From contig JAITWH010000013.1 in assembly GCA_031285405.1 (NCBI GenBank), positions 17,956 through 81,955 of the forward strand: a DNA stretch of 64,000 nucleotides, written 5' to 3'. Source of the stretch: Alistipes sp. (GTDB lineage: Bacteria > Bacteroidota > Bacteroidia > Bacteroidales > Rikenellaceae). Made by a program: the position numbers and the translations under genes. A model generated the notes under the pieces. The model was not told the origin of the DNA, ran no database searches, and worked only from the letters and a program-made list of their open reading frames with translations. Of the stretch, positions 1-9,575 are shown piece after piece; within the stretch, counting starts at the first letter, position 1, and each line of letters opens with the position of its first letter.

Positions 1-1137
1 AGCGAGGCCGAGCAGTACGGCGTCATTAAAGAGGAGCTTCTGGAGATAAAAGCCAAGTACGGCGACGCCCGCCGCACGGAGATAGTGTACAGCGCCGAGG
101 AGTTCAACCCCGAGGATTTCTACGCCGACGAGGAGATGGTGATCACCATTTCGAGGATGGGCTACATCAAGCGCACCCCCCTGACCGACTACCGCACCCA
201 GGCGAGGGGAGGCATCGGGGCGAAGGGTTCGGCGACGAGGGACGAGGACTTCATCGAACATCTGTACGTCGCCACGATGCACAACACCATGATGCTCTTC
301 ACCGAGAAGGGGAGGTGCTACTGGCTCAAGGTCTACAACATTCCCGAGGGGCCGCGCTCGGCAAAGGGGCGCGCGATTCAGAACCTGATTCAGATCGACC
401 CCGACGACAAGGTGAGGGCATACATCAACGTCAAGCGATTGGACGACAAGGAGTATGTCGACAACAACCACATCATAATGTGTACCCGCGAGGGGACGAT
501 CAAAAAGACGCTGCTTGAGGCATACTCGCGCCCGAGGCAGAACGGCGTCAACGCAATCACCATTCGCGAGAGCGACCAGCTCATCGAGGCCAAGTTGACG
601 AGCGGCAGCGCCGAGGTGATGATTGCCTCCAACGCCGGCAAGGCAATCCGCTTCAACGAAGCGACAGTCAGGCCGATAGGTCGCACGGGAGCAGGGGTGC
701 GCGGCATCTCGCTCGGGGCGGACGAAGAGGTGATAGGCATGATCTGCATGGAGCCCGAGGATGGCAAGGATGTGTTGGTGCTGAGCGAAAAGGGCTACGG
801 CAAGCGCACCGACCTCGACGAGTACCGCATCACCAACCGCGGCGGCAAGGGGGTCAAGACGATCAACGTCACCGAGAAGACGGGCGGCCTGATCTCCGTG
901 CAGTCGGTGAGCGACGACGACGACCTGATGATCATCAACAAGAGCGGCATCACGATTCGCACCGCCGTGTCGGGAATCAGGGTTGCGGGTCGCGCGACGC
1001 AGGGGGTTCGCATCATCAACCTGCGCGAGGGCGACGGCATCGCGTCGGTGGTGGCCGTGCCCCGCAACGACGAGGAGGAAGCCGCAGACTCCGCGGAGAC
1101 CGAAACCGGCGGCGAAACGACGGTCAATGAAAATTAA
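1..1137 (+). CDS. gyrA: DNA gyrase subunit A, C-terminal part (5' truncated by window)
   Basis: Frame open from base 1; GyrA beta-pinwheel repeats (YIKRTPLTDYRTQARGGIG, GYGKRTDLDEYRITNRGGKGVKTINV); acidic tail. Confidence 0.95.
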   Translation, partial: SEAEQYGVIKEELLEIKAKYGDARRTEIVYSAEEFNPEDFYADEEMVITISRMGYIKRTPLTDYRTQARGGIGAKGSATRDEDFIEHLYVATMHNTMMLFTEKGRCYWLKVYNIPEGPRSAKGRAIQNLIQIDPDDKVRAYINVKRLDDKEYVDNNHIIMCTREGTIKKTLLEAYSRPRQNGVNAITIRESDQLIEAKLTSGSAEVMIASNAGKAIRFNEATVRPIGRTGAGVRGISLGADEEVIGMICMEPEDGKDVLVLSEKGYGKRTDLDEYRITNRGGKGVKTINVTEKTGGLISVQSVSDDDDLMIINKSGITIRTAVSGIRVAGRATQGVRIINLREGDGIASVVAVPRNDEEEAADSAETETGGETTVNEN

Positions 1138-1236
1138 GGGCTAAAAATTAAGAACTATTCGGAACTTATTAATAACTTTGACCGATAATTAAAACAGCGA
1201 ATTTAGACAAACTGACAATAAAAAACCTCTGAAACC

Positions 1237-2547
1237 ATGAAAAAACTCGTTTTAACTCTTCTGGGCGCAGCTTTGATGGCCGGTTCGGCATCGGCCCAGG
1301 TCGCCGTTGCCAAGGTCGACGTCGCCAAGCTTCGCTCCGCCATCACCAAAGCCGAAGGCGATTCAGCCGACCCCAAGAAGGGCGCAAAAGCCGCCGCATG
1401 GGTGTCGCTGGGTGACGCCTACGTCGATTCCGAAGCCAAAATGGTCGACGGACTCTACGCCGGCATGCCCGAAAACATGCTCACGATCGCCTTTGGCGAG
1501 GGAGCTCCCGCCGAGCAGACGGTGGGCGGTCAGGCCTACAAGGTCTACACCTATGAAAATGTCAAGGTCTACGCGGCCGGCGGAACAGTTTCGTTTTGGA
1601 CCCCCACCACCGTGGTCGATCCCGCCGCGCTGAGCAAGGCCTACGACGCCTATGACAAGGCCTACACGATGGACGCCAAGAGCGCCAAAAAGGTGGGTGC
1701 GGGGATGGACAACATTCACGCCCGCGGATTTGAGAACGGCAGCGCCTACTACTCGTTGGGCGAGTTCGTCAAGTCGGCCGACAACTTCCGCATGGCCTAT
1801 CGCGCCAGCGCACACGCCACCGCCGCGGCAGTCGACACGATGTCGCTCTACTACGCAGGTATGGCAGCAGCCAACGGCGAAGACTACGCCGCCGCAAAGA
1901 GCGACCTCGATCAGGCGCTCAACATGGGCTACGAGCACGACGGGGAGACCTACTACATGAAGTTCCTCGCGCAGTACAACCTCGGCGAAAAGGAGAGCTC
2001 GCTCGCAACCCTTCAGCAGGGCCTCGCACGCTTCCCGGGCAACGAGAACATCATCGACATGATGGTGCGCTACTACGCCGAGAACGACGGCGACGTCACC
2101 TCGATCATCCCCATCGTCGAGGCCGCCATCGCGCAGAACCCCACCAACCCCAGCCTCTATCAGGGTCTGGCGAGGGTGTACGACAAGTTGGGCCAGAGCG
2201 ACGACGCCATCGCTACCATCCGCAAGGTGGTCGAGTTGACTCCCGAGGACTTCCTGTCGAACTATCTTGAGGGGTACTTCATTGTTAAGAAGGGTGACGC
2301 CGAGGCGCAGGCTCTGGGCTCGAAGTCGTTTACCAACGCGGGTGAGTATCAGGCTGCTCTGGCCGGTGTGAACAATGTGTTCAGGGAGGCTGTCGCGCCG
2401 CTCGAAAAGGCCTACGAGATCAACCCCGAACAGCTGGCCACCGTCGAGCTGCTCAAGAACCTCACCTTCCGTCTGCGCGAAGAGCCGGGAATGGGCGAAA
2501 AGTACGAAAAGTACAACACCCTTTACAGCTCGATGCCCGCTAACTGA
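1237..2547 (+). CDS. TPR-repeat secreted/periplasmic protein
   Basis: Signal peptide MKKLVLTLLGAALMAGSASAQ; tetratricopeptide-like repeats (NPSLYQGLARVYDKLGQSDDAIATIRKVVELTPED). Confidence 0.8.
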   Translation: MKKLVLTLLGAALMAGSASAQVAVAKVDVAKLRSAITKAEGDSADPKKGAKAAAWVSLGDAYVDSEAKMVDGLYAGMPENMLTIAFGEGAPAEQTVGGQAYKVYTYENVKVYAAGGTVSFWTPTTVVDPAALSKAYDAYDKAYTMDAKSAKKVGAGMDNIHARGFENGSAYYSLGEFVKSADNFRMAYRASAHATAAAVDTMSLYYAGMAAANGEDYAAAKSDLDQALNMGYEHDGETYYMKFLAQYNLGEKESSLATLQQGLARFPGNENIIDMMVRYYAENDGDVTSIIPIVEAAIAQNPTNPSLYQGLARVYDKLGQSDDAIATIRKVVELTPEDFLSNYLEGYFIVKKGDAEAQALGSKSFTNAGEYQAALAGVNNVFREAVAPLEKAYEINPEQLATVELLKNLTFRLREEPGMGEKYEKYNTLYSSMPAN

Positions 2548-2550
2548 GTC

Positions 2551-2586
2551 GGCGGCAACGGCCGCAGCGATTTTTAGCTACGCGGC
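2551..2586. repeat. Intergenic repeat GGCGGCAACGGCCGCA..GATTTTTAGCTACGCGG (second copy near 16869-16905)
   Basis: Near-identical string downstream of two unrelated genes; contains GCTACGC core. Confidence 0.7.
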
Positions 2587-2595
2587 ACTTTGTGT

Positions 2596-2695
2596 GTTAC
2601 ATAAGTAACACATTTAGCAAAGTGTTACATATGCGACACTTTTTAAGAAACGTTACATAAGAGACACTTTTAGCAAAGTGTGACATATGCGACAC
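2596..2695. repeat. Two tandem ~56-nt units GTTACATAAG..ACAC.TTTAGCAAAGTG..ACATATGCGACAC
   Basis: Direct comparison of units starting at 2596 and 2652; first contains hairpin GTGTTAC-ATAA-GTAACAC. Confidence 0.75.
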
Positions 2696-2696
2696 A

Positions 2697-2736
2697 AACA
2701 GAGAGGCGACCTTTTTCGGGCCGCCTCTGTTTTTTT
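2697..2736 (+). terminator. Rho-independent-type terminator
   Basis: AGAGGCG..CC-TTTTTC-GG..CGCCTCT followed by T-run. Confidence 0.8.
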
Positions 2737-2861
2737 GAAAAAATTAATCCGCCCGTGCGAAATAAAAATCGTAAATCCAACAATTATTCGTATATTTGAC
2801 GGAGGTCGGTTCGGCCGCAGCCCGCAAAGAGCCGACACAATAAAACCTAAAACTAACCGCT

Positions 2862-3878
2862 ATGAAACTTTCCCGACGCTCTTTCCTGGCAGCATCGGCT
2901 GCAGGGGTGGCAGGCGCTGTCCTGCCCGAATTCACAAAGGCCGCATCGTTTACCGACGCCCTACATGCCCCCATTGCGCAGTCGCCCGCCGCGGCGGGCG
3001 GCGGGGCAAAAAACCAAGGAGTCAAAGGTCGCCCGAAGCTCTGTCTGTCGACATACAGCCTTCAGAACTTCGCCAACGAACCCGACGGCATCGAACGGGT
3101 GATCCTCGCCGCCGCCGACATCGGGGTCGAGGCGGTCGACGTCCTACATCGCAGCATGTACACCGAGGACAACGACTACATCCACAACATCAAGCAGATG
3201 GCCTACATGAACGGGGTGGCGCTGGCGTGCCTGTCGATTCATCAGGATTTCGTCGATCCCGACCCCGCGCAGCGCCAACGCATGGTCGACCACACGATTC
3301 GTTGCATCGAGCTGGCCTACAAGATGGGCATTCCGGCCATCCGCCTCAACTCCGGAAGTTGGGGCACGGCGGGGCAGGGGGCGTCGTATCGCGATCGAGT
3401 GAACGAAACTCCCATCGCCGGCTACACGAATGACGACGGCTTCGGGTGGATTCAAGAGTGCATCTACAAGTGCATCCCCACCTGCGAGCAGACGGGCATC
3501 ACGATGGCGCTGGAGAATCATTGGGGGCTGTCGGCGCTGCCCGAGGGGATGTGGCGCATCAAGAACAGCGTCAAGTCGCGGTGGCTGAAGTTTCTGTTAG
3601 ACACCGGCAACTTTCTCGAAGAGCCCTACGACAAGATCGCCTCCATTCTGCCCGAGTGCGCGTTTCTGTCGTGCAAGACCTATCAGGGCGGCGGCAACTG
3701 GTATGAGCTCGACTTGGACTACGACCGCATCTTCCGCATGTTCCACGAGGTCGGCTTCCGCGGATACATCACGCTGGAGTTCGAGGGCAAGGCCGACCGC
3801 ATGGCGTCGTCCATAGAGAGTCTCTCGATGTTCAAGAGGTATATCGACAAGTACTATGTCGATACTGTGATTAAGTAG
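2862..3878 (+). CDS. Sugar phosphate isomerase/epimerase family (TIM barrel), Tat-type signal
   Basis: MKLSRRSFLAASAAG twin-arginine leader; xylose-isomerase-like TIM barrel features (AIRLNSGSWG, ALENHWG, FLLDTGNF, GYITLEFEG). Confidence 0.85.
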   Translation: MKLSRRSFLAASAAGVAGAVLPEFTKAASFTDALHAPIAQSPAAAGGGAKNQGVKGRPKLCLSTYSLQNFANEPDGIERVILAAADIGVEAVDVLHRSMYTEDNDYIHNIKQMAYMNGVALACLSIHQDFVDPDPAQRQRMVDHTIRCIELAYKMGIPAIRLNSGSWGTAGQGASYRDRVNETPIAGYTNDDGFGWIQECIYKCIPTCEQTGITMALENHWGLSALPEGMWRIKNSVKSRWLKFLLDTGNFLEEPYDKIASILPECAFLSCKTYQGGGNWYELDLDYDRIFRMFHEVGFRGYITLEFEGKADRMASSIESLSMFKRYIDKYYVDTVIK

Positions 3879-3898
3879 GTGTGTTATGTCGCGGATGT

Positions 3899-3940
3899 TA
3901 TAACTAAGACTTTAGTTATATAACTAAAGTCTTAGTTATA
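3899..3940. repeat. Perfect 42-bp palindrome (TATAACTAAGACTTTAGTTAT/ATAACTAAAGTCTTAGTTATA)
   Basis: Read base by base; lies between convergent genes. Confidence 0.9.
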
Positions 3941-3945
3941 GGTAG

Positions 3946-6900
3946 TCAATGTGCGTCCAACCAGTTGTCGCCTGTGCCGTAGTCGACGAGCAGATCGACG
4001 TCGAGTGAGGCGGCACCCTCCATCGAGGCGACGACCAACGCCGCGACAGCCTCCTGCTCGCTGCGCAGGGTGTCGACCACAACTTCGTCGTGCACCTGAA
4101 GGATCATGCGCGAGTGCAGCCCTTGTGTGCGCAACTCTCTCTGTATGCGGATCATGGCGATCTTCATGATGTCGGCGGCGCCACCCTGAATTGGGGCGTT
4201 GATGGCGTTGCGCTCGGCGAGTCCGCGTGCCGTGGCGTTGCGCGAATTGATGTCGGGCAGGGTGCGGCGGCGTCCGAAGATCGTCTCGACGTAGCCGTTG
4301 TCGCGCGCCTCGGCCACCACCCGTTCCATGTAGTCGCGCACGCCCGGGTAGGAGCGGAAGTAGCCCTCGATGATGTCGGCCGCCTCGCCGCGCGGAATGC
4401 CGAGTCGTTGCGCCAGTCCGAATGCCGAGATGCCGTAGATGATTCCGAAGTTGGCAGTCTTGGCGCGACGCCTCTGCTCGGAGGTGACCTCGGCGAGCGA
4501 GACCCCGAAGATGCGTGCGGCGGTGGCGCGATGAATGTCTTCGCCCGCGCGGAACGCCTCGATCATCGCGGGGTCTTTCGAGAGGTGGGCCATCAGTCGC
4601 AGCTCGACCTGCGAGTAGTCGGCCGAGAGTAACAGATGATTGGAGTCGGAGGCGACGAAGGCGCGGCGGATCGTGCGTCCCTGCTCCTCGCGAATGGGGA
4701 TGTTCTGGAGGTTGGGCCCTGTGGACGATAGGCGTCCGGTGGCAGTGACCGCCTGATTATAAGATGTGTGGATGCGACCGGTGACGGGGTTGACCAGCTC
4801 GGGCAGCGCCTCGACGTAGGTCGACAGCAGCTTCTTGACGCCGCGGTATTCCAACACGAGGCCGATGACGGGGTGGCGGCCGGCGAGCCCTTGGAGCGTC
4901 TCCTCGTCGGTGCTGTATTGGCGCGTCTTGGTCATGCGGGGTTTGTCGCCCGCGAGACGCATCTTTGCGAAGAGCACCTCGCCCAACTGTTTTGCAGAGT
5001 TGACGTTGAGGGTCGGGTCGGCGGTCTGTTCGCGGATTTGTGCTTCTAACTCTTCGAGTCTGGTCGAGAGCTCTTTCGAGTAGTCGGCGAGAATCTGCGT
5101 GTCTATTCGCACACCCTCGCGCTCCATTGCTCCCAGCACCTCGATTAGGGGCTCCTCGATGTCGAGGTATAGCTTTTCGAGATTTTGTTCCTGTATCTTC
5201 GGCCACAGCGCATGCTTCAGTCGCAGCGTCACGTCGGCATCCTCGGCGGCGTACTCGGCCACGCGGTCGGGCGGCACCATGTCCATCGTGATGAGTCGCG
5301 CGCCGCTGCCGATGAGGGTCGAGATGGGGATCGGGTCGTAGTTCAAGTGTTTGTTGGCCAAGTGATTCATGCCGTGGCGCGACTCGGGGTCTAACAGGTA
5401 GTCGAGTAGCATCGTGTCGTAGCGGCGGCCCTTTATTTCAATCTTCGTCTTGGTCGTTGCCGATGTTTTTGCTCCCTCAACTGTAAATGTTTCTATCACT
5501 TCAGGACTGATAGATGAGCCGGGACGCACCTGCTTAATCGCCGTGGCCGTTGCCACGAACTCCTCGTCGAACTTCAGATTCTGACCTATCTTGGCGATGT
5601 TCGGGTTCTCGAACAGGGGTCGCAGGATGGCGAGCCGTTCGGCCTGAGTCTCGGGGGTGAGCGGAATCCAGAACGCGCGCCCGGGCTCGGCGCACATTGA
5701 GATGCCTATCATGCGGTCGCGGAAGGGGTCGTAGCCCGTGGTCTCGGTGTCCCATGCGAACTCGGGGTGTTTCTCGAACTCCTTGACGAGGGCTCGCAGT
5801 TCGTCGGGGTCGGCGATGGTGCGATAGTCGTGCGGGGTGGTGGCGAGGGTGTCGAGGGTCGGGGCGGATGAGAAGAGGTCGGGTTGCGATTCTGTTGTGG
5901 GGAGCTCGTCTGTTGCCGGCTCGTCGAACAGGGATTGCTGACCGGAGTTGCGACGTGCCTCATTGCGAGTGTCGAAACCAATTGGTTCAAAGCTCTGCGC
6001 GGCTGAAATCGCTATGTTCCTTGTCGCCTGGGTTGCTTTGTCTATCGGTTCCTTAATGTCGGCGACGTTGAATTCTGGTCGCGCTCCGGCGGCGGCGGTG
6101 CCGCGGCAGAGTATCGCCGAGTTGAAGGGCGAGCGGCTGTCGGAGGCCATTTCGCGCAGGAACATGTTGAACCCCAGCTCGGTGTAGATTTCGCGCAGGG
6201 CGGGGCAGTCGGGGTCGGCCATCTCAAGGGCCGCGGGCTCGAAGTCGACAGGCACGGCGGTGTCGATCGTCACTAATCGCTTGGCCAACAGCAGCTGCTC
6301 GCGGTTCGCCACGATATTGTCGCGCGTGCGGCCGGTCAAAGAGTCGACGTTCGCAAGGATATTCTCCACAGTGCCGAACTGGCAGACAAGTTTCGTCGCC
6401 CCCTTCTCGCCGATGCCCGGCACCCCGGGCACGTTGTCCGACGCGTCGCCCCACAGCGCCAAAATGTCTATCACGAGTCGCGGGTCGTCGATGCCGTACT
6501 GCGCGCGGATCGCCTCGCGGTCGACAATCTCGACCCCGTCGCCGCTCTTGCGCTGCTTGTAGATCAGCGACCGGTCGGTCACCAACTGTCCGTAGTCCTT
6601 GTCGGGCGTCACCATGAAGGTGGTGAACCCCTCGGCCGCCGCCTTCACCGACAGCGTGCCGATCACGTCGTCGGCCTCCCAGCCCGCAACCTCGACTGCG
6701 GGGATGCGCATCGCCTCAAGTATGCGTTTGATGTAGGGCACCGAGGCGACGATGTCCTCGGGTGTGGCGGAGCGGTTGGCCTTATATAAAGGGTATAGCT
6801 CGTGGCGAAAGTTGCCGCCGCGGGGGTCGAACGCAACGCCCAAGTGGCGCGGCCGCTCGCGCACGATGATGTCGCGCAGAAATTTGGTGAAGCCGAACAC

Positions 6901-7005
6901 CGCCGAGGTATTCACCCCCGCCGAGTTGCGCATCGGCCGCCCGAGGAACGCGTAGTAGGCCCTGAAGATCAGGGCGTAGGCGTCTAATAGAAAAAGTTTT
7001 TCCAT
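3946..7005 (-). CDS. polA: DNA polymerase I
   Basis: 5'-3' exonuclease domain (GWEADDVIGTLS, GDASDNVPGVPGIGEKGA), 3'-5' exo (AWDTETTGYDPF), pol A motifs (SADYSQVELRLMAHLS, RRAKTANFGIIYG, LQVHDEVV). Confidence 0.98.
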   Translation of the reverse strand: MEKLFLLDAYALIFRAYYAFLGRPMRNSAGVNTSAVFGFTKFLRDIIVRERPRHLGVAFDPRGGNFRHELYPLYKANRSATPEDIVASVPYIKRILEAMRIPAVEVAGWEADDVIGTLSVKAAAEGFTTFMVTPDKDYGQLVTDRSLIYKQRKSGDGVEIVDREAIRAQYGIDDPRLVIDILALWGDASDNVPGVPGIGEKGATKLVCQFGTVENILANVDSLTGRTRDNIVANREQLLLAKRLVTIDTAVPVDFEPAALEMADPDCPALREIYTELGFNMFLREMASDSRSPFNSAILCRGTAAAGARPEFNVADIKEPIDKATQATRNIAISAAQSFEPIGFDTRNEARRNSGQQSLFDEPATDELPTTESQPDLFSSAPTLDTLATTPHDYRTIADPDELRALVKEFEKHPEFAWDTETTGYDPFRDRMIGISMCAEPGRAFWIPLTPETQAERLAILRPLFENPNIAKIGQNLKFDEEFVATATAIKQVRPGSSISPEVIETFTVEGAKTSATTKTKIEIKGRRYDTMLLDYLLDPESRHGMNHLANKHLNYDPIPISTLIGSGARLITMDMVPPDRVAEYAAEDADVTLRLKHALWPKIQEQNLEKLYLDIEEPLIEVLGAMEREGVRIDTQILADYSKELSTRLEELEAQIREQTADPTLNVNSAKQLGEVLFAKMRLAGDKPRMTKTRQYSTDEETLQGLAGRHPVIGLVLEYRGVKKLLSTYVEALPELVNPVTGRIHTSYNQAVTATGRLSSTGPNLQNIPIREEQGRTIRRAFVASDSNHLLLSADYSQVELRLMAHLSKDPAMIEAFRAGEDIHRATAARIFGVSLAEVTSEQRRRAKTANFGIIYGISAFGLAQRLGIPRGEAADIIEGYFRSYPGVRDYMERVVAEARDNGYVETIFGRRRTLPDINSRNATARGLAERNAINAPIQGGAADIMKIAMIRIQRELRTQGLHSRMILQVHDEVVVDTLRSEQEAVAALVVASMEGAASLDVDLLVDYGTGDNWLDAH

Positions 7006-7016
7006 AAAACTTTTTT

Positions 7017-7157
7017 AATTGAAAATTGAAAGTGGAAAATTGAAAATGAGGCTGACGCAACACTAAGCTACGCAGTATTATATTTTGCGTAGCCAAAATT
7101 TCGCGTAGCACATTTTCAATTTTCCATTTTCAATTTTCCACTTTTAATTATCAATTC
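7017..7157. repeat. Heptad-arm element, TTGAAAA/TTTTCAA type, GCTACGC/GCGTAGC core
   Basis: Left arm TTGAAAA-TTGAAAG-TGGAAAA-TTGAAAA; right arm CATTTTC-AATTTTC-CATTTTC-AATTTTC; middle has GCTACGC and two GCGTAGC. Confidence 0.85.
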
Positions 7158-7184
7158 AGCAAATGACGCGTCATTTGTCAAATG

Positions 7185-8312
7185 TCAAGACTCCTGCGAT
7201 GCGCGTCGATTCTGTTCGTAGTACTCATGCCAATTCATATCCATCGACCGCACGAACTTCAGGCCGGTTGCTCCCGCCGCTTCGAGTCTCTCCTTTATGC
7301 TTTTGTGGCAGAACCACCAACCCAAGGCGTGGAAGTCGATCTCGAAGATAAGGCGTTCGGCCTCAGGCGTTTTGGCCATCACTCCCGAACGGAACGAGAG
7401 GTAAGCGATATCTTCGAGACCGCTGGTCGAATCGCCGTGATAGACGATGCCCTTCGACCCTTCGATGAGTTTCAGATGATCCTTGTCGATGAATTTATAG
7501 GCGGGAACCGACAGATAGTAGTAGGTCAGCAACTCTTTGCCCGTGTCGACATAGCACTCTCCTCCGATGGAGGGGCCTTTGATGCCTTTGACCCACTGCG
7601 GGATCGCATCGGTCAGCGCCTCGCGCACCCGCTCGCTGATGAACATGCTGCCGGAACGTTCGCGGAAAATATCGGTGAAACGAAACTCTTTGTGGTCTTT
7701 ATATATCTGTTTGTGGGGTGTCCAGACTATCAGGTCGTCCTTCTCTCCTGTCGCTCCGATTCCGGGGTTTACAATCACGTCGCCATCGAGCCCTCGTTCG
7801 ATCAGCATGGCGTAGTAATCCTCGTCGTACTCGGAGTATTTGAGGCCTGTCTCGACGGTCGGGGCGACGGCTTTGGGCTTTGGTGCGGCGGCGGCTTTCT
7901 TGGGCTTTTCGGGTACAATGCCCATCGCCGCGTTGTATTGTTTCACCCGCTTGCGAGCCTCGGCGGGGGCTTTGCTGAAGAGGAATTGAGAGAGCAAATC
8001 CTCCACCTTGTCGGGGAAACGGCTCAGCACCGCGTATTGAATCAGATTCATCGGCACCATCGCCAAGGCGAACGTGCCATTGCCGTTGCCTGCGTGGAAC
8101 GTATATCGGTAGAGGTTGGCGCGATCGTTTTCGAGGATATCCGCGAGGAGGTTGTCGTCCGCTCCCGTCGCTTTTCGGAAGAAGTCGAGATGCTTGTCTA
8201 TATGCTCCTCATAATCCGCGAGGGGGTATTTGTCGAACTTCACGCCGTCGGTCTTCAGCTCCTCGATAATTTGTAGAAGTGTCGGTTTTTGGAACAGATC
8301 TTTTGCCGTCAT
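7185..8312 (-). CDS. Hypothetical protein (C-terminal part weakly resembles DUF1629/Imm11-like proteins)
   Basis: Long ORF; FRFTDIFRERSGSMFISERVREAL resembles the core of that family, by recall only. Confidence 0.6.
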   Translation of the reverse strand: MTAKDLFQKPTLLQIIEELKTDGVKFDKYPLADYEEHIDKHLDFFRKATGADDNLLADILENDRANLYRYTFHAGNGNGTFALAMVPMNLIQYAVLSRFPDKVEDLLSQFLFSKAPAEARKRVKQYNAAMGIVPEKPKKAAAAPKPKAVAPTVETGLKYSEYDEDYYAMLIERGLDGDVIVNPGIGATGEKDDLIVWTPHKQIYKDHKEFRFTDIFRERSGSMFISERVREALTDAIPQWVKGIKGPSIGGECYVDTGKELLTYYYLSVPAYKFIDKDHLKLIEGSKGIVYHGDSTSGLEDIAYLSFRSGVMAKTPEAERLIFEIDFHALGWWFCHKSIKERLEAAGATGLKFVRSMDMNWHEYYEQNRRASQES

Positions 8313-8362
8313 TTTAATTTCATTTTAATTTCATTTTCTGCCCCCATGAGGCAGTTTTTAAG

Positions 8363-8803
8363 TCAATTTTCAAATATCAATTCCGCGAAGGAGGTGGCTG
8401 TTTCGGAGAGCTTCAGTGAGCGGAGTGTCACGCCGACAGGGAGCCGCGGGCGCAGCAGGTCGGCGAAGTGGGCTACGAGATTCTCGCTCGTGGGTTGCCA
8501 CTCCACACTCCGCACCCCGTCGTAGTGGGCCGACATGGCGTCGACCAGAGCCGAGTTGGCCGCCGTGCGACGCACCACGAAGGCGTGGTCGAACCGATCG
8601 ACGATCTGCTCGGTCACTATGCGCTTCAGGTCGCCGAAGTCGACAACCATGCCCTGCTTGGGCGATGTGCCGTCGGCCGAGGGCTCGCCCGACACCGTTA
8701 CCCACAGTCGGTACGAGTGGCCGTGGATGCGACTGCAGGCGCCGTCGTGGCCCTCTAAGGCGTGCGCCATCTCGAATGAGAACTCCTTGGTTATTTGAAT
8801 CAT
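8363..8803 (-). CDS. queD: 6-pyruvoyl tetrahydropterin synthase / 6-carboxytetrahydropterin synthase family
   Basis: FSFEMAHALEGHDGACSRIHGHSYRLWV, GMVVDFGDLK, FDHAFV, PTSENLVAHFADLL. Confidence 0.9.
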   Translation of the reverse strand: MIQITKEFSFEMAHALEGHDGACSRIHGHSYRLWVTVSGEPSADGTSPKQGMVVDFGDLKRIVTEQIVDRFDHAFVVRRTAANSALVDAMSAHYDGVRSVEWQPTSENLVAHFADLLRPRLPVGVTLRSLKLSETATSFAELIFEN

Positions 8804-8808
8804 GAAAT

Positions 8809-8915
8809 TTAGTTGTTAGTTGTTAGTGATCAGTGGTTAGTGCTACGCGGTCGGTGATACACGCAAAAATTTAGCGTTAGCACTAACCACTGATCACTGA
8901 TCACTGATCACTGAA
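8809..8915. repeat. Heptad-arm element, TTAGTGR/YCACTAA type
   Basis: TTAGTTG-TTAGTTG-TTAGTGA-TCAGTGG-TTAGTGC-TACGCGG ... GCGTTAGCACTAA-CCACTGA-TCACTGA-TCACTGA-TCACTGA; right arm supplies the last codons of the Lrp gene (SDQ-stop). Confidence 0.85.
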
Positions 8916-9368
8916 CTCGACCGACACCTGTCGCGAGAATATCTCGTTGAGCGAGATGAAGGTCTCGGTGGTGATGATGCCCGGGATGGTCAATATCTTG
9001 TCGAAGATGGTGTGCATCAGGTGGTCGTTGTCGCGGCAGTAGACCTTGATCAGCAGGTTGTACTTGCCTGTCAGGAAGTAGCACTCGACAGCCTCGGGCA
9101 CGCTGCGAAGCATCTCCACAGTGCTGCCGTGAAGCGCCACCTCGCGCAGTTGGATGCCGATGAAGGTGCACACGTCGAAGCCCAGACTCTTGGGGTCGAC
9201 TATCAGACGGGCCCCCTGGATCACCCCCAGGTCGGTCAGCTTCTTGACCCTCTGGTGGATGGCCGCGCCCGAGATGCCGCACTCGCGGGCTATCTCAAGG
9301 TAGGGCATGCGGGCGTTTTTCATCAACAGACGCAGGATCGTCTGGTCGGTGGAGTCCATCTCTATCAT
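8901..9368 (-). CDS. Lrp/AsnC family transcriptional regulator
   Basis: N-terminal HTH (MDSTDQTILRLLMKNARMPYLEIARECGISGAAIHQRVKKL) and RAM domain. Confidence 0.92.
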   Translation of the reverse strand: MIEMDSTDQTILRLLMKNARMPYLEIARECGISGAAIHQRVKKLTDLGVIQGARLIVDPKSLGFDVCTFIGIQLREVALHGSTVEMLRSVPEAVECYFLTGKYNLLIKVYCRDNDHLMHTIFDKILTIPGIITTETFISLNEIFSRQVSVEFSDQ

Positions 9369-9575
9369 ATTGCGGTGGTGTTAAGACATTATAAAAACCC
9401 GCCCTGGGTCGCCGGACGGTTTCGGACTGTTAGCAAAGGTACTCTTTTTTTTGAACTTTTCGTAGCGATGGATTATTATTTGGTCGGAGAGTGCGATTTT
9501 CCGACCGAAAATTCGTAACTTGCGGTGTTTTTCCGACACGAAAGAGTAACCGAACATAAATATAAAAGAAAAACC

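Noticed and set aside
6781-6797. TATATAA palindrome-like string in polA resembling the intergenic TATA motif
   Set aside because: Encodes the ordinary LYPLYKANR motif of the polymerase I exonuclease domain; coincidence.
7160-7177. 18-bp palindrome CAAATGACGCGTCATTTG as an operator
   Set aside because: Single copy, at the end of a heptad element and next to a gene 3' end; no support for a regulatory role.
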